64,000 nt of DNA from an uncultured Porphyromonadaceae bacterium. Lineage in GTDB: Bacteria; Bacteroidota; Bacteroidia; Bacteroidales; Muribaculaceae. The stretch spans positions 1 through 64,000 of the forward strand of contig USMC01000008.1 in assembly GCA_900555715.1 (NCBI GenBank), given 5' to 3'. The position numbers and the translations under genes were made by a program. A model generated the notes under the pieces. The model was not told the DNA's origin. It made no database searches and saw only the letters and a program-made list of their open reading frames with translations. Positions 54,301-62,595 of the stretch are shown here, piece by piece (position 1 is the stretch's first letter; each line of letters starts with the position of its first letter).

Positions 54301-54601
54301 CCTCGTTGCCTGCGAGAGTGGCATGGTTGACGACGCCGCTGATGGCGTACTCGGCTTTTGAGTTGTCGCCTTCGCCGGCAGGAACGAGCATGTCGGTGAG
54401 AAGCTGTATGCCTGTCGAACCGGTCTGGGCGATTTCGCCTACGATACGGTTATAGGTTTCTGTGTTTTTTGCTGGCAGTTCGGCAAGACCGTCGGTCACA
54501 ACTGTCTGCGGGGTGCGCTGGCGGTTGTCGAGCTGAGCCTGTGCGGTCATACCGAATGACAGGAGCAGGACCGCGATAAGGGATGTTATGCTGTGTTTCA
54601 T
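51368..54601 (-). CDS. HEAT-repeat/DUF1080 (3-keto-glycoside hydrolase-type) protein
   Basis: A 1077-residue exported protein (signal peptide with LIAVLLLSFGMTAQAQ). Residues about 40-700 are helical Ala/Leu/Lys repeats of the HEAT/armadillo kind. Residues about 725-835 form a first jelly-roll fragment (GDKMENFELYFDWMGRGDAVVTLRS). The C-terminal ~210 residues are the DUF1080 jelly roll (FELLFDGRSLENFHG..., YSDFIFRFEFYFDVPAVNNGIGIRTG, WHTEEIKAEGDHITVTVDGE). DUF1080 proteins include hydrolases acting on 3-keto-glycosides. It lies between two Gfo/Idh/MocA genes, which fits that chemistry. Confidence 0.9.
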   Translation of the reverse strand: MKHSITSLIAVLLLSFGMTAQAQLDNRQRTPQTVVTDGLAELPAKNTETYNRIVGEIAQTGSTGIQLLTDMLVPAGEGDNSKAEYAISGVVNHATLAGNEVQRKAIHDALIAALKKQNNPGLQEYILGELNKLADQNDFNLYVSLLGDKNLAATAARGLATMPGVDSKIEGLINNAPAPDAALAYLAYFRKLKGAEPVLLKWVAEGDAPTRAAALNALTVCGSAKALKTVKESGYTDSYLQLLNNLPDSKLVAKEAKALMKNSAAPLRCAGLRLLLKSEPANASKYILAALKDRDAQYRHTALVHAIPVAGEGIVSEVASKFKGLPASAKIDVLNWLGDNHADSQIDLVVAAVADNNPNISNCAIATASRIGGEKALSALIPLLGDAEKEAAASQALRSFNGDVTKGVLESLGSTNTAAQQAALALAAERRISAAYPAVVALTKSSDSAVSEAAYAALKGVAKVDNFNDICNLLEASSGNTTAQLQSAAAATIANLSAQDRYAKTEKRMATSKKPALYYPLLAQAGTPEAVAKLVEGFNGKEHAAAYNALLQVNNPAEISDLFNVAAAAKGQERDALLGRVVALSGRAGLTPAAAYSLYADILDLNPGAQVRKQVMGSLAKVTTLPAAMLAAEYLSDAEAAYPAANALALIADKNTDLQKGDAVRKALGEAVKVFKAQQAKGDADAGYAVDRVNLMLNKWNNEGGFKAASTTKSTDILVGDKMENFELYFDWMGRGDAVVTLRSMPLVKLSAENGICTEANPDAVVKAKKNQWNRIYIRMINDRLFVNANGTDIAVNKPVNTIPGTDKKAPFEGKVAIASTDKAPVELRRFYVEELPSTPVYELTPEEKAQGFELLFDGRSLENFHGNTSAYVPVDGCIYVTAQYGGSGNLYTKKNYSDFIFRFEFYFDVPAVNNGIGIRTGKDVTGVDAAFHGMEIQVLDHDDPVYQGYNYGFKGIKEYQQHGSVYGVAPAKHVDFGPIRQWHTEEIKAEGDHITVTVDGEVITDVNIREACQGHEVGPEGTKGNPYMIDHRNHPGLFNKEGYISFCGHGPGVKFRNVRVLDLTKNKAKSKKGKRK

Positions 54602-54619
54602 CGTTCTTTTAATTAAGGA

Positions 54620-55906
54620 TTAGATTACCCACGGACCGCGCATAGGCTGATTTATGAGAGCGTTTGCAGCGTCGTCGTTGATAAATGTCTGCGTTGCCGG
54701 ATCGAAATTCAGTTCGCTGCGTCCCAGACGGAGAGCTACAGCGGCAAGATTGACGAGAGTACAGCTGTGGTGTCCGTTGACTTCGTTGAGGGCGAATTTA
54801 CGGCGGTTGCGGACGCAGTCGAGGAAGTCGGTGCGCTGTGGTTCGGGATCGGGCATCTCGGCGATGCGGTTCATCACGTCGGGGATAGTGCACTCGAAGC
54901 CCTGATATACCTTGCCTTTCGGACCTTCGATGTAAGGCACTTTGCCGGGAGACTCGTATCCTTCGCCTTCAAGAACGATTTCGCATCCGTCGGCGTAGGT
55001 GTATTTGATGCGGTGCCAGATGCCGACGGCATCGTAGTGCTGCTGGGGAGCTTCAACCTCAATCTTGACGGGGAATTCGTCATCCTTGTCGAGCAGGTAC
55101 TGTACGGGGTCGAGATAGTGCTGACCCATGTCGGTCAGACCGCCGCCGTCGTAGTCCCAGTAGCCGCGGAATGTCTGGTGAACGCGATGTGCGTTATATG
55201 GCTTGTATGGAGCCGGACCGAGCCATGCGTCATAGTCGAGCTCGGCGGGCACTGCCTGATGTTCGAGATGGTCTTTGCCTACCCAGAAGAATTTCCATGT
55301 GAATCCTGTGGCGCCGCTGACGGTGAATTTCAGAGGCCATCCGAGCTCGCCGCTTGCGATAAGCTTCTTGAGCGGCTTGACATCTGTGCCCAGACCGTAG
55401 AATGTATCCTTGAAGCGGAACCATGTGTTGAGACGGAAAACGCGGTTATAGCGCTCCACTGCCTCGATGACGCGTTTGCCTTCGCCGATGGTGCGTGTCA
55501 TGGGTTTCTCGCACCAGATGTCTTTTCCTGCCTTGGCGGCCTCTACAGCCATGATGCCGTGCCAGTGAGGAGGAGTGGCGATGTGAACGATGTCGACATT
55601 GGGATCCTTGATAAGATCGAGGAAGTTATGATATGTCTGCACGTCTTCGTCGAAGTTTTTCTTCGCCATATTTTTAGCGGTGTCGAGGTGTTTCTGATCG
55701 ACATCGCAAAGAGCCACAAGACGACATTCGGGTGTGCTTGTGAAATGATATGAGCTGCGACCGATGCCGCCGGTGCCTATGATGCCTTTTGTTAACTGAT
55801 CGCTCGGAGCGATGTGACCCGGACCACCGAGCACTTTACGCGGGACTATTGTGAAAAGTCCCAATACCCCCAGAGATTTAAGGAATGTTCTTCTATCGGT
55901 TTTCAT
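54620..55906 (-). CDS. Gfo/Idh/MocA family oxidoreductase with Tat signal
   Basis: A 428-residue oxidoreductase whose N-terminus, TDRRTFLKSLGVLGLFTIV, is a twin-arginine signal, so it is exported folded with its cofactor. The Rossmann motif is GIIGTGGIGRS near residue 41. The catalytic block is CEKPMTRT near 133, and TDMGQHYLDPVQYLL near 255 is the second block. The Bacteroidetes-type C-terminal domain follows, ending LNFDPATQTF. It is the first gene of the operon with the DUF1080 protein, and may oxidise a sugar at C3 in the periplasm. Confidence 0.93.
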   Translation of the reverse strand: MKTDRRTFLKSLGVLGLFTIVPRKVLGGPGHIAPSDQLTKGIIGTGGIGRSSYHFTSTPECRLVALCDVDQKHLDTAKNMAKKNFDEDVQTYHNFLDLIKDPNVDIVHIATPPHWHGIMAVEAAKAGKDIWCEKPMTRTIGEGKRVIEAVERYNRVFRLNTWFRFKDTFYGLGTDVKPLKKLIASGELGWPLKFTVSGATGFTWKFFWVGKDHLEHQAVPAELDYDAWLGPAPYKPYNAHRVHQTFRGYWDYDGGGLTDMGQHYLDPVQYLLDKDDEFPVKIEVEAPQQHYDAVGIWHRIKYTYADGCEIVLEGEGYESPGKVPYIEGPKGKVYQGFECTIPDVMNRIAEMPDPEPQRTDFLDCVRNRRKFALNEVNGHHSCTLVNLAAVALRLGRSELNFDPATQTFINDDAANALINQPMRGPWVI

Positions 55907-55961
55907 TTATGTTTAGATTGGTTTAATATTTCATAGATAACCTTGTTTCTAAAGATTTTTG

Positions 55962-55969
55962 CAAAGGTA
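55962..55969 (-). promoter_or_regulatory. -7 box (TACCTTTG) of the oxidoreductase operon
   Basis: An exact consensus on the minus strand, 56 bases before the start codon at 55906. The rest of the 264-base divergent region shows only AT-rich sequence. Confidence 0.5.
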
Positions 55970-56149
55970 ACTAAAAATTCTGTCTTAATTGTTCTCAATG
56001 TGTAAAAAGATGTTACTATTATCTTCCCGTCTGTAAAAAAATCAGATTATTATCGCGCAAAGTGCTTCGGCGGTAGTTGCCGGGAAGGCTCCGGAAATGA
56101 AAAGTCTGAAAAATTTCGGGTGGAGGATGGAAAAATGCGCGGAAATTAA

Positions 56150-56157
56150 TAATTTTG
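56150..56157 (+). promoter_or_regulatory. -7 box (TAATTTTG) of the glycine-lipid operon
   Basis: An exact consensus only 13 bases before the ATG at 56171, which would give a very short leader. No -33 TTG. Confidence 0.45.
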
Positions 56158-56170
56158 TAGCTTGATTGCT

Positions 56171-57001
56171 ATGGAAGCGAACGGACCCATCTCTATTAAC
56201 GTTTCGGAGGTTGTCAGGCAGCGGCTTGGCAGCCGGTCGCGTTTTGTCCCCGCTTTCGTGCTGCACTATCTGGAGCGGCTCATATGTCAGGATGGTCTCA
56301 ACGGCATTCTCCGGGCTGTCTATCCACGGCGCGGCGCTGATTTCTGCGACGGGGTGATGGATGTGCTCGGCGTGCGCCTTGATGTGTCGGGCGAGGAGAA
56401 TCTTCCCCGCGACAGCAAGGTGATTATCGCCTCGAATCATCCGCTGGGAGCGCTTGACGGCATAGCGATGATTTCGTACTTCTCGCGTTTCTATGGCAAG
56501 ACCACCTGTTTTGTTGTCAACGATCTGCTGATGTCTGTCGAGCCTTTGCGCGACTGCTTCATCCCGGTCAATAAGCTCGGCGCCCAGAGCCGGCGCAACG
56601 CTGTGAGCCTTGACGCCGCCCTGGCAGGGGATAATCCGGTAATGATCTATCCCGCAGGGCTGTGTTCGCGTATGCAGCCCGATGGCACCATTGCCGATCT
56701 GAGGTGGCACAAGATGTTCGTCAACAAAGCTATAGAGAGCCGTCGCGACATCGTGCCGGTCTATTTCGGCGGAAGGAACTCTTCCGGATTCTACCGCACG
56801 GCGAAGTGGCGGCAGAAATTAGGTATAAAATTCAACTTTGAGATGGCGCTTCTGCCGCGCGAGATTTTCCGTGCCAAAGAAAGCGTTTTCACCATCACCA
56901 TAGGCAAGCCTGTCGGCTGGCAGACTCTTGAAGGAGGCACGCATGCCGCTGCCGAGGCAGCAGGGCTGCGCGAACTCGTCTATGGGCTTAAAGATAAATA
57001 G
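56171..57001 (+). CDS. PlsC-type O-acyltransferase (glsA-like, glycine lipid synthesis)
   Basis: A 276-residue acyltransferase with N-H-x4-D in SNHPLGALDG near residue 87 and YPAGLCSRM near 160. The early part (SINVSEVVRQRLGSRSRFVPAFVLHYLERLI) is characteristic of the Bacteroidetes type. In Bacteroides, glsA adds an ester-linked fatty acid to N-acyl glycine, and lies beside glsB. Here the next gene is glsB-like, 3 bases downstream, which supports the call. ATG 56171 is preferred over a TTG three codons earlier. It is paralogous to the acyltransferase at 22316-23167. Confidence 0.82.
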   Translation: MEANGPISINVSEVVRQRLGSRSRFVPAFVLHYLERLICQDGLNGILRAVYPRRGADFCDGVMDVLGVRLDVSGEENLPRDSKVIIASNHPLGALDGIAMISYFSRFYGKTTCFVVNDLLMSVEPLRDCFIPVNKLGAQSRRNAVSLDAALAGDNPVMIYPAGLCSRMQPDGTIADLRWHKMFVNKAIESRRDIVPVYFGGRNSSGFYRTAKWRQKLGIKFNFEMALLPREIFRAKESVFTITIGKPVGWQTLEGGTHAAAEAAGLRELVYGLKDK

Positions 57002-57004
57002 ATA

Positions 57005-57928
57005 ATGGATAAAATCATAGAACCTGTCGATGTATGTCTGATAGAATCCGAGCTCACCCGGGACCGGTTTCTGCGCCATACCAACAAAGGCGGTAACGAC
57101 ATCTACGTAGTGACGGCAGCCGATTCTCCCAACACTATGCGCGAGATAGGACGTCTGCGTGAGATAGCATTCCGTCTTGCCGGCGGAGGTACGGGCAAGG
57201 ATTGCGATATTGATGAATTCGACATCATGCCCGACCCGTGCAGACAGCTCATTGTCTGGAATCCTGTCCACAAGATGATTCTGGGCGCGTACCGCTTCAT
57301 CTGCGGTCCCGACATCGTTGTCGACGGCTGTGTGCCGCGCATCGCCACAGGTCATATGTTCCGGTTCTCGGAACGCTTTATCCGCGAATATCTCCCCTAT
57401 ACCATAGAGCTCGGGCGTTCGTTTGTCCGCCCCGAATTCCAGTCGTCGCGCGCAGGCGCTGCCGCTATCTACGTTCTCGACAATCTCTGGGACGGTCTGG
57501 GCGCCCTGACGCAGATCTACCCCGACATGCGCTATCTTTTCGGGAAAGTCACCATGTACCCCAGCTATACCTGCGAGTGCCGCAGCCTCATATATCATTT
57601 CCTCGACAGATATTTCCCCGACCGCGACAATCTCGTGCGCCCTATCCGTCCGTTCACCATGGACGCCGACAAGGCAGAGATGGACAAGGTGCTGTGCGCC
57701 GGCGATTTCCGCGACGATTTCAAGTTGCTCAACAACTTCGTCCGCGAGCATGGTAATTCGATACCTCCGCTCGTCCACGCGTATATGGGACTGTCGCCGA
57801 CTATGCGTATTTTCGGCACCGCCATAAACGACGAATTCGGCGATGTTGAGGAAACAGGCATTTTCCTTGCCATAGATGAGATTCTCGAAGAGAAGAAAAG
57901 ACGTCATATAGATACATTTCAACCATAA
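57005..57928 (+). CDS. GNAT-like N-acyltransferase (glsB-like, glycine lipid synthesis)
   Basis: A 307-residue protein of the OlsB/PlsB-like 'hemolysin' acyltransferase group. It has the GNAT-type strands around MREIGRLREIAFRLAGGGTG near residue 40, CRQLIVWNPVHKMILGAYRF near 78 and ELGRSFVRPEFQ near 138. In Bacteroides the glsB product N-acylates glycine. The pairing with the glsA-like gene directly upstream makes the same role likely. No membrane span. Its stop shares one base with the purB start. Confidence 0.85.
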   Translation: MDKIIEPVDVCLIESELTRDRFLRHTNKGGNDIYVVTAADSPNTMREIGRLREIAFRLAGGGTGKDCDIDEFDIMPDPCRQLIVWNPVHKMILGAYRFICGPDIVVDGCVPRIATGHMFRFSERFIREYLPYTIELGRSFVRPEFQSSRAGAAAIYVLDNLWDGLGALTQIYPDMRYLFGKVTMYPSYTCECRSLIYHFLDRYFPDRDNLVRPIRPFTMDADKAEMDKVLCAGDFRDDFKLLNNFVREHGNSIPPLVHAYMGLSPTMRIFGTAINDEFGDVEETGIFLAIDEILEEKKRRHIDTFQP

Positions 57929-59292
57929 TGCAAATGGAACTTACCCCTCTTACGGCGGTGTCGCCTGTCGACGGCAGATACCACTCAAAGACGGCGCCGC
58001 TCGCCGGATATTTTTCTGAATATGCGACAATACGCTACCGCGTCCTTGTCGAAGTTGAATATTTCATCATGCTCAGCACACTCGGTCTGAAGCAGCTTCC
58101 TGCGCTGACCGAAGAGCAGAAGACGGCGCTGCGGGCTATCTATGAGCCCGGACGCTTCACTCCCGCCGAAGCACAGAAGGTGAAAGACATTGAAAAAACC
58201 ACCAACCACGATGTCAAGGCGGTAGAGTACTACCTCAAGGCTTGTTTCGCAGAACTCGGGCTTGAAAAATATTGCGAATTCATCCATTTCGGTCTTACCT
58301 CGCAGGATATCAACAACACCTCTTTCCCCAAGATGCTCTCCGACGCCGTCGCCGAGGTGATTCTTCCGGCGTTCGACCGTCTTGCCGACGCTCTCGCCGC
58401 CCTTGCCGGTCAGTGCCGCCGGATGCCCATGCTCGCCCGCACACACGGACAGCCCGCCTCTCCAACGACTCTCGGCAAAGAAATCGATGTGTTCCACTAC
58501 CGCCTCACACAGCAGCTTGCCGAGCTGAGAGAAATCCCCGGATACGGCAAGTTCGGCGGCGCAACAGGCAATTTCAACGCCCACCGCGCAGCCTTCCCCG
58601 GCATCGACTGGATCGCTGTGGCAAATAGCTTCCTCGCTTCGATAGGGCTTGTGCGTGAGCAGCATACGACACAGATATCCAACTACGACGGTCTTGCACG
58701 CCTGCTCGACGCGCTCAAACGCGCCAATGTCATCGTACTCGATCTCGACCGTGACATCTGGAGTTATATATCGATGGGATATTTCCATCAGAAAATCAAG
58801 GCTGGCGAAGTAGGCTCCTCCGCTATGCCGCATAAGGTGAACCCTATCGACTTCGAAAACTCCGAAGGCAATCTCGGCATAGCCGACGCCATCTATGAGC
58901 ACCTCTCGCACAAGCTGCCCGTTTCGCGCCTCCAGCGTGACCTCACCGACTCGACAGTGCTCCGCAATATCGGCGTGCCCCTTGCACATACCCTCATTGC
59001 CATAGAATCGACTCTTAAAGGTCTCGGCAAGCTCATTGTCGATGAAAAGGCTCTTGCCGCCGACCTCGACAACAACTGGGCTGTCGTGGCGGAAGGCATC
59101 CAGACCATTCTCCGCCGCGAGGGCTATCCCAAGCCATACGAGGCGCTGAAAGCACTTACGCGTACAAACGAACACATCGACGAGAAAGCCATCAGCACTT
59201 TCATCGACTCGCTCACCGGTATTTCCGAAGATGTGCGCGCCGAACTCCATGCACTCAGTCCCGCAACATACACCGGCTACGCCGCTGAATAA
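57928..59292 (+). CDS. purB: Adenylosuccinate lyase
   Basis: Catalyses two steps of purine synthesis (SAICAR to AICAR and adenylosuccinate to AMP). The 454-residue protein has the fumarase-superfamily signature GSSAMPHKVNPIDFENSEG near residue 290, with catalytic Ser in the preceding loop, and ARTHGQPASPTTLGKE near 168 and LTSQDINNTSFP near 115. The annotated ATG shares one base with the preceding stop. A second ATG two codons on (MELTPLTAVSP) matches the usual N-terminus better, so either is possible. Confidence 0.96.
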   Translation: MQMELTPLTAVSPVDGRYHSKTAPLAGYFSEYATIRYRVLVEVEYFIMLSTLGLKQLPALTEEQKTALRAIYEPGRFTPAEAQKVKDIEKTTNHDVKAVEYYLKACFAELGLEKYCEFIHFGLTSQDINNTSFPKMLSDAVAEVILPAFDRLADALAALAGQCRRMPMLARTHGQPASPTTLGKEIDVFHYRLTQQLAELREIPGYGKFGGATGNFNAHRAAFPGIDWIAVANSFLASIGLVREQHTTQISNYDGLARLLDALKRANVIVLDLDRDIWSYISMGYFHQKIKAGEVGSSAMPHKVNPIDFENSEGNLGIADAIYEHLSHKLPVSRLQRDLTDSTVLRNIGVPLAHTLIAIESTLKGLGKLIVDEKALAADLDNNWAVVAEGIQTILRREGYPKPYEALKALTRTNEHIDEKAISTFIDSLTGISEDVRAELHALSPATYTGYAAE

Positions 59293-60626
59293 TGAACTGG
59301 GAGAGGCTCATCAACGACAAGCGTTTCGGACTTGAGGACTACCACGACCCCAAGAAGAATGCCACGCGCACCGATTTCCGGCGCGACTACGACCGTCTCG
59401 TTTTCTCCTCGCCTTTCCGCCGTCTGCAGAACAAAACGCAGGTGTTCCCCCTTCCGGGGAGCATCTTCGTTCACAACCGTCTTACTCACAGCATGGAAGT
59501 GGCGTGCGTCGGCAAGTCGATGGCAGATACTGTCGCGCTGGCGCTGCGTCGCCGCCACGGCGAACGCGGCGAGGCGACGGAACACTTCGACCATCTCGGC
59601 GACATCGTCGCCGCCGCCTGCCTGGCGCACGATCTGGGGAATCCGCCTTTCGGACACTCCGGAGAACGGGCTATCGCGACGTTTTTCAGCGAAGGCGCCG
59701 GGAGAAACCTCCGCGACGGTCTTTCCGATGCCGAATGGGCTGATCTGACGCGGTTCGAAGGAAACGCCAATTCTTTCCGCGTGCTCACGCATCAGTTCAA
59801 AGGGCGCAGGAAAGGCGGCTTTGCCATGACATACTCCATGCTTGCCTCGATAGTGAAATATCCCTTTGAATCGCAGATTTCAAAAGGTAAATTCGGCTTC
59901 TTCTCCTCCGAGAAGGACGACTACGTACGCATAGCCGCCGAACTCGGCATAAAACGTCTCTCCGCCGACGGGGAACCTCTGCGCTATGCGCGTCATCCGC
60001 TGGTCTACATCGTTGAAGCCGCCGACGACATCTGCTATGAAGTGATGGATATCGAGGACGCCCACAAGCTCCGCATTCTAACCACCGCCGAAGTACTCGA
60101 CGCTTTTCTCGGATTCTTCGAAGGCGAGCGCCGGGAGCGTATGATACGTACGATGGCGACTGTGAGCGACCCCAATGAAAAAATAGCATATCTGCGCTCC
60201 TGTGTTGTCGGTGCACTTGTCGAGCAGTGTGCCAAAACCTTCATCGAGAATGAGGACGCCATCCTCGACGGCACGTTCAGCCCTTCGCTTCTGAGCCATG
60301 TGCGCGACCTTGAACGCAAAGGCTACGAACGCTGCAACGACCTGTCGTGGGCTAAGATCTACCGCGCTTCGGATGTCGTCGACGTTGAACTTGCCGGCAA
60401 CAGGATTGTTACATTCCTGATGGAACGCCTCTGCGATGCCGTCACACATCCGGAACTCAACTATTCGCGACTTCTCCTTGCGAAATTCCCCGAGCAGTAC
60501 GACGTGTCGGCGCCGACGCTTTTCGGCAAGCTGCAGGCTGTTCTCGACCATGTGTCGGCGATGACCGATGTCTATGCGCTCGACCTGTACCGAAAACTCA
60601 ACGGCACTTCGCTGCCGGCTGTCTGA
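59292..60626 (+). CDS. dgt: Deoxyguanosinetriphosphate triphosphohydrolase (dGTPase)
   Basis: A 444-residue HD-domain enzyme that splits dGTP to deoxyguanosine and triphosphate. The metal-binding residues are seen in FVHNRLTHSMEVACVGKSMA near residue 60 and the HD pair in AACLAHDLGNPPFGHSGE near 115. The later GFAMTYSMLASIVKYPF and EAADDICYEVMDIEDAH near 250 complete the site. The N-terminal RTDFRRDYDRLVFSSPFRRLQNKTQV is diagnostic of the family. Its start shares one base with the purB stop. Confidence 0.95.
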   Translation: MNWERLINDKRFGLEDYHDPKKNATRTDFRRDYDRLVFSSPFRRLQNKTQVFPLPGSIFVHNRLTHSMEVACVGKSMADTVALALRRRHGERGEATEHFDHLGDIVAAACLAHDLGNPPFGHSGERAIATFFSEGAGRNLRDGLSDAEWADLTRFEGNANSFRVLTHQFKGRRKGGFAMTYSMLASIVKYPFESQISKGKFGFFSSEKDDYVRIAAELGIKRLSADGEPLRYARHPLVYIVEAADDICYEVMDIEDAHKLRILTTAEVLDAFLGFFEGERRERMIRTMATVSDPNEKIAYLRSCVVGALVEQCAKTFIENEDAILDGTFSPSLLSHVRDLERKGYERCNDLSWAKIYRASDVVDVELAGNRIVTFLMERLCDAVTHPELNYSRLLLAKFPEQYDVSAPTLFGKLQAVLDHVSAMTDVYALDLYRKLNGTSLPAV

Positions 60627-60628
60627 TT

Positions 60629-61891
60629 ATGAAAAAATATCTTCTTCTCCTTCTCTTTGCTCTCTGCGCCCTGGCAGGGTTTGCGAAGACATATAGCGTC
60701 GGCGACATTCCGAATGTTCACCGCGCCGACAGTTCACAGTATGTGAGCAACCCCGACGGCATTCTGTCTGCCGCGACTGTGGAGCAGCTCAATGCCCTGC
60801 TGCGCGACATACGCCGCACCACATCCGCCGAGCCTATGGCAGTGGTGGTCGACGATATCGAAGGCGGCGACATCGACACCTTCGCAACAGAGCTTTTCGG
60901 CGCGTGGGGATTGGGGAAGAAGGACAAGGACAACGGGCTTCTCATACTTGTGTCGACAGGCTTGCGGCGTGCTGCCATACGCACGGGCTACGGGCTCGAA
61001 GGAGTGATGCCCGACATAGTGTGCGGGCGCATACTTCGCAATGTCATGATTCCGCGCTTCCGCCAGGGCGACTACGACGGCGGCGTCATTGCCGCTACGC
61101 AGGCTATCGACAGGATTCTTACCGACCCTGACAACCGCGATGAGATTCTTTCGTCGGAAGCCGATGTCGATTTACGGCACAACGACGACCTCGATCTGCG
61201 CGAGTTCTTTGGAATTTACTTCACTCTCAGCGGACTCGCGACGCTTGCCCTTCTGCTGATTATCACTGCGGTACTCTACAGGAATCGCGGTCGTTCAAAC
61301 CACGAGAAATATATCGCTCTCAACAATATAAAGCCGACGGCACTCATTGTTACGTTCGTAGGGCTCGGTCTTCCGGCGCTGGCGTCGGTGCCGCTGCTGC
61401 TGTTGATGGGCCACTTCCGCAACCAGCGACGCACGTGCCGTCGCTGCGGTTCGAAGATGAACAAGGTCGACGAGGTGCACGACAACGACTATCTCAACGC
61501 TGCTCAGGACACAGAAGAACAGCTCGGCACTGTCGACTATGACGTTTGGCTTTGTCCGTCGTGCGGCGAGACCGACATAGAGCCTTATGTCAGGGCGAAC
61601 ACCGGATTCCGGCGCTGTCCTGTGTGCGGAGGTCTGACGTCGCGCTATACGCGCGACCGCATTCTCCGTAAGCCGACAACTCTCCGCGAAGGCGAGGGAG
61701 TCAAGGAATATACATGTCTCAACTGCGGGCACATCACCGATCTCAAATATGTCATTCCCGTCATAGTGGCGCCGATAATCCTTGGCGGTGGCGGCAGAAG
61801 CGGCGGCGGAGGCTTCGGCGGTGGAGGTTTTGGCGGCGGTGGTTTCGGTGGCGGCATGACCGGTGGCGGCGGCGCCTCCGGCGGCTGGTGA
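60629..61891 (+). CDS. TPM-domain membrane protein with zinc-ribbon motifs and Gly-rich tail
   Basis: A 420-residue protein with signal peptide (LLLLLFALCALAGFA). The TPM domain (about 38-165) has VSNPDGILSAATVEQLNALL and LILVSTGLRRAAIRTGYGLEGVMPD. Two spans follow (about 195-215 and 230-255). The cytoplasmic part then has four CxxC pairs (CRRC, CPSC, CPVC and CLNC, about 272-370), likely two zinc ribbons. The end is a hydrophobic span and a ~50-residue Gly-rich stretch ending GGW. Proteins of this kind may help photosystem or membrane-protein turnover in other phyla. The function here is unknown. Confidence 0.85.
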   Translation: MKKYLLLLLFALCALAGFAKTYSVGDIPNVHRADSSQYVSNPDGILSAATVEQLNALLRDIRRTTSAEPMAVVVDDIEGGDIDTFATELFGAWGLGKKDKDNGLLILVSTGLRRAAIRTGYGLEGVMPDIVCGRILRNVMIPRFRQGDYDGGVIAATQAIDRILTDPDNRDEILSSEADVDLRHNDDLDLREFFGIYFTLSGLATLALLLIITAVLYRNRGRSNHEKYIALNNIKPTALIVTFVGLGLPALASVPLLLLMGHFRNQRRTCRRCGSKMNKVDEVHDNDYLNAAQDTEEQLGTVDYDVWLCPSCGETDIEPYVRANTGFRRCPVCGGLTSRYTRDRILRKPTTLREGEGVKEYTCLNCGHITDLKYVIPVIVAPIILGGGGRSGGGGFGGGGFGGGGFGGGMTGGGGASGGW

Positions 61892-61918
61892 CAAGCTCTG
61901 TAAGTGAGCAGTGTCCTA

Positions 61919-62578
61919 TTATTGACTTTGCAGATATTTCTCTATTTCAATTTTTGCCTGGGCGATATCAGGGTTTGTGAGTATAGGAATCAATTTATCA
62001 ATCTCTTCAATGGGACGGTTCCACCATTTCAGACGTTCCAGTAAACCTATCATTTCATTGTCAAATCTGCGACGTATGACTTTTGCCGGATTGCCGACGG
62101 CTATAGAAAAAGGCGGAATGTCGGAGGCAACCGTGGCGTTTGTTCCGATTATGGCTCCGTCGCCTATATGTACGCCCGGCATGATTGTCACATTCTGCCC
62201 GATCCACACATCGTTGCCGATGACAGTGTCACCTTTGAGCGGCAATTCATCCATTACAGGCGCAATCGCACCGCCCCAATCTCCTCCCATTATGTAGAAA
62301 GGATAGGTAGTGGCGCAGTCCATCCGATGATTGGCACCGTTCATGACGAAGGTAATGCCCTTGGCAATGGCGCAAAAGTTGCCGATTATCAGCTTGTCAC
62401 CGATGAATTCATAGAAATGCGTGACGTGTTTCTCAAACCTGTCGGCTCCGTCGATGTCATCGTAATAAGTATAGTCACCGATGATGATTCTCGGATTCTT
62501 TACCACATTCTTTATGTAGCAAAGACTCGGAATCGCAGGGTTTGGAAATGCTTTGTCTTTATCAGGATATATTTTCAT
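61919..62578 (-). CDS. Vat/CatB-type xenobiotic O-acetyltransferase
   Basis: A 219-residue left-handed beta-helix acetyltransferase. The hexapeptide repeats run from VVKNPRIIIGDYTYYD to the C-terminus. The extended loop has the catalytic His in GANHRMD near residue 81, then YPFYIMGGDW near 91 and GDTVIGNDVWIGQNVTIMPGVHIGDGAIIGTNA near 115. Loop and C-terminal WWNRPIEEIDKLI match the Vat streptogramin A and CatB chloramphenicol acetyltransferase group. It may inactivate such drugs or use another alcohol. The gene and the HipA gene upstream are AT-richer than the region. Confidence 0.85.
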   Translation of the reverse strand: MKIYPDKDKAFPNPAIPSLCYIKNVVKNPRIIIGDYTYYDDIDGADRFEKHVTHFYEFIGDKLIIGNFCAIAKGITFVMNGANHRMDCATTYPFYIMGGDWGGAIAPVMDELPLKGDTVIGNDVWIGQNVTIMPGVHIGDGAIIGTNATVASDIPPFSIAVGNPAKVIRRRFDNEMIGLLERLKWWNRPIEEIDKLIPILTNPDIAQAKIEIEKYLQSQ

Positions 62579-62595
62579 GGTTATTGAAGTCTTTA

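Noticed and set aside
57985..59250. 421-codon open frame antisense to purB, and similar long frames antisense to the glsB-like (56819-57922) and DUF4876 (43699-44973) genes
   Set aside because: All lie opposite well-supported genes and have no recognisable motifs or start signals.
61780..61890. DNA tandem repeat at the end of the TPM gene
   Set aside because: The GGC/GGT-rich sequence simply encodes the Gly-rich protein tail, which is common in this family.
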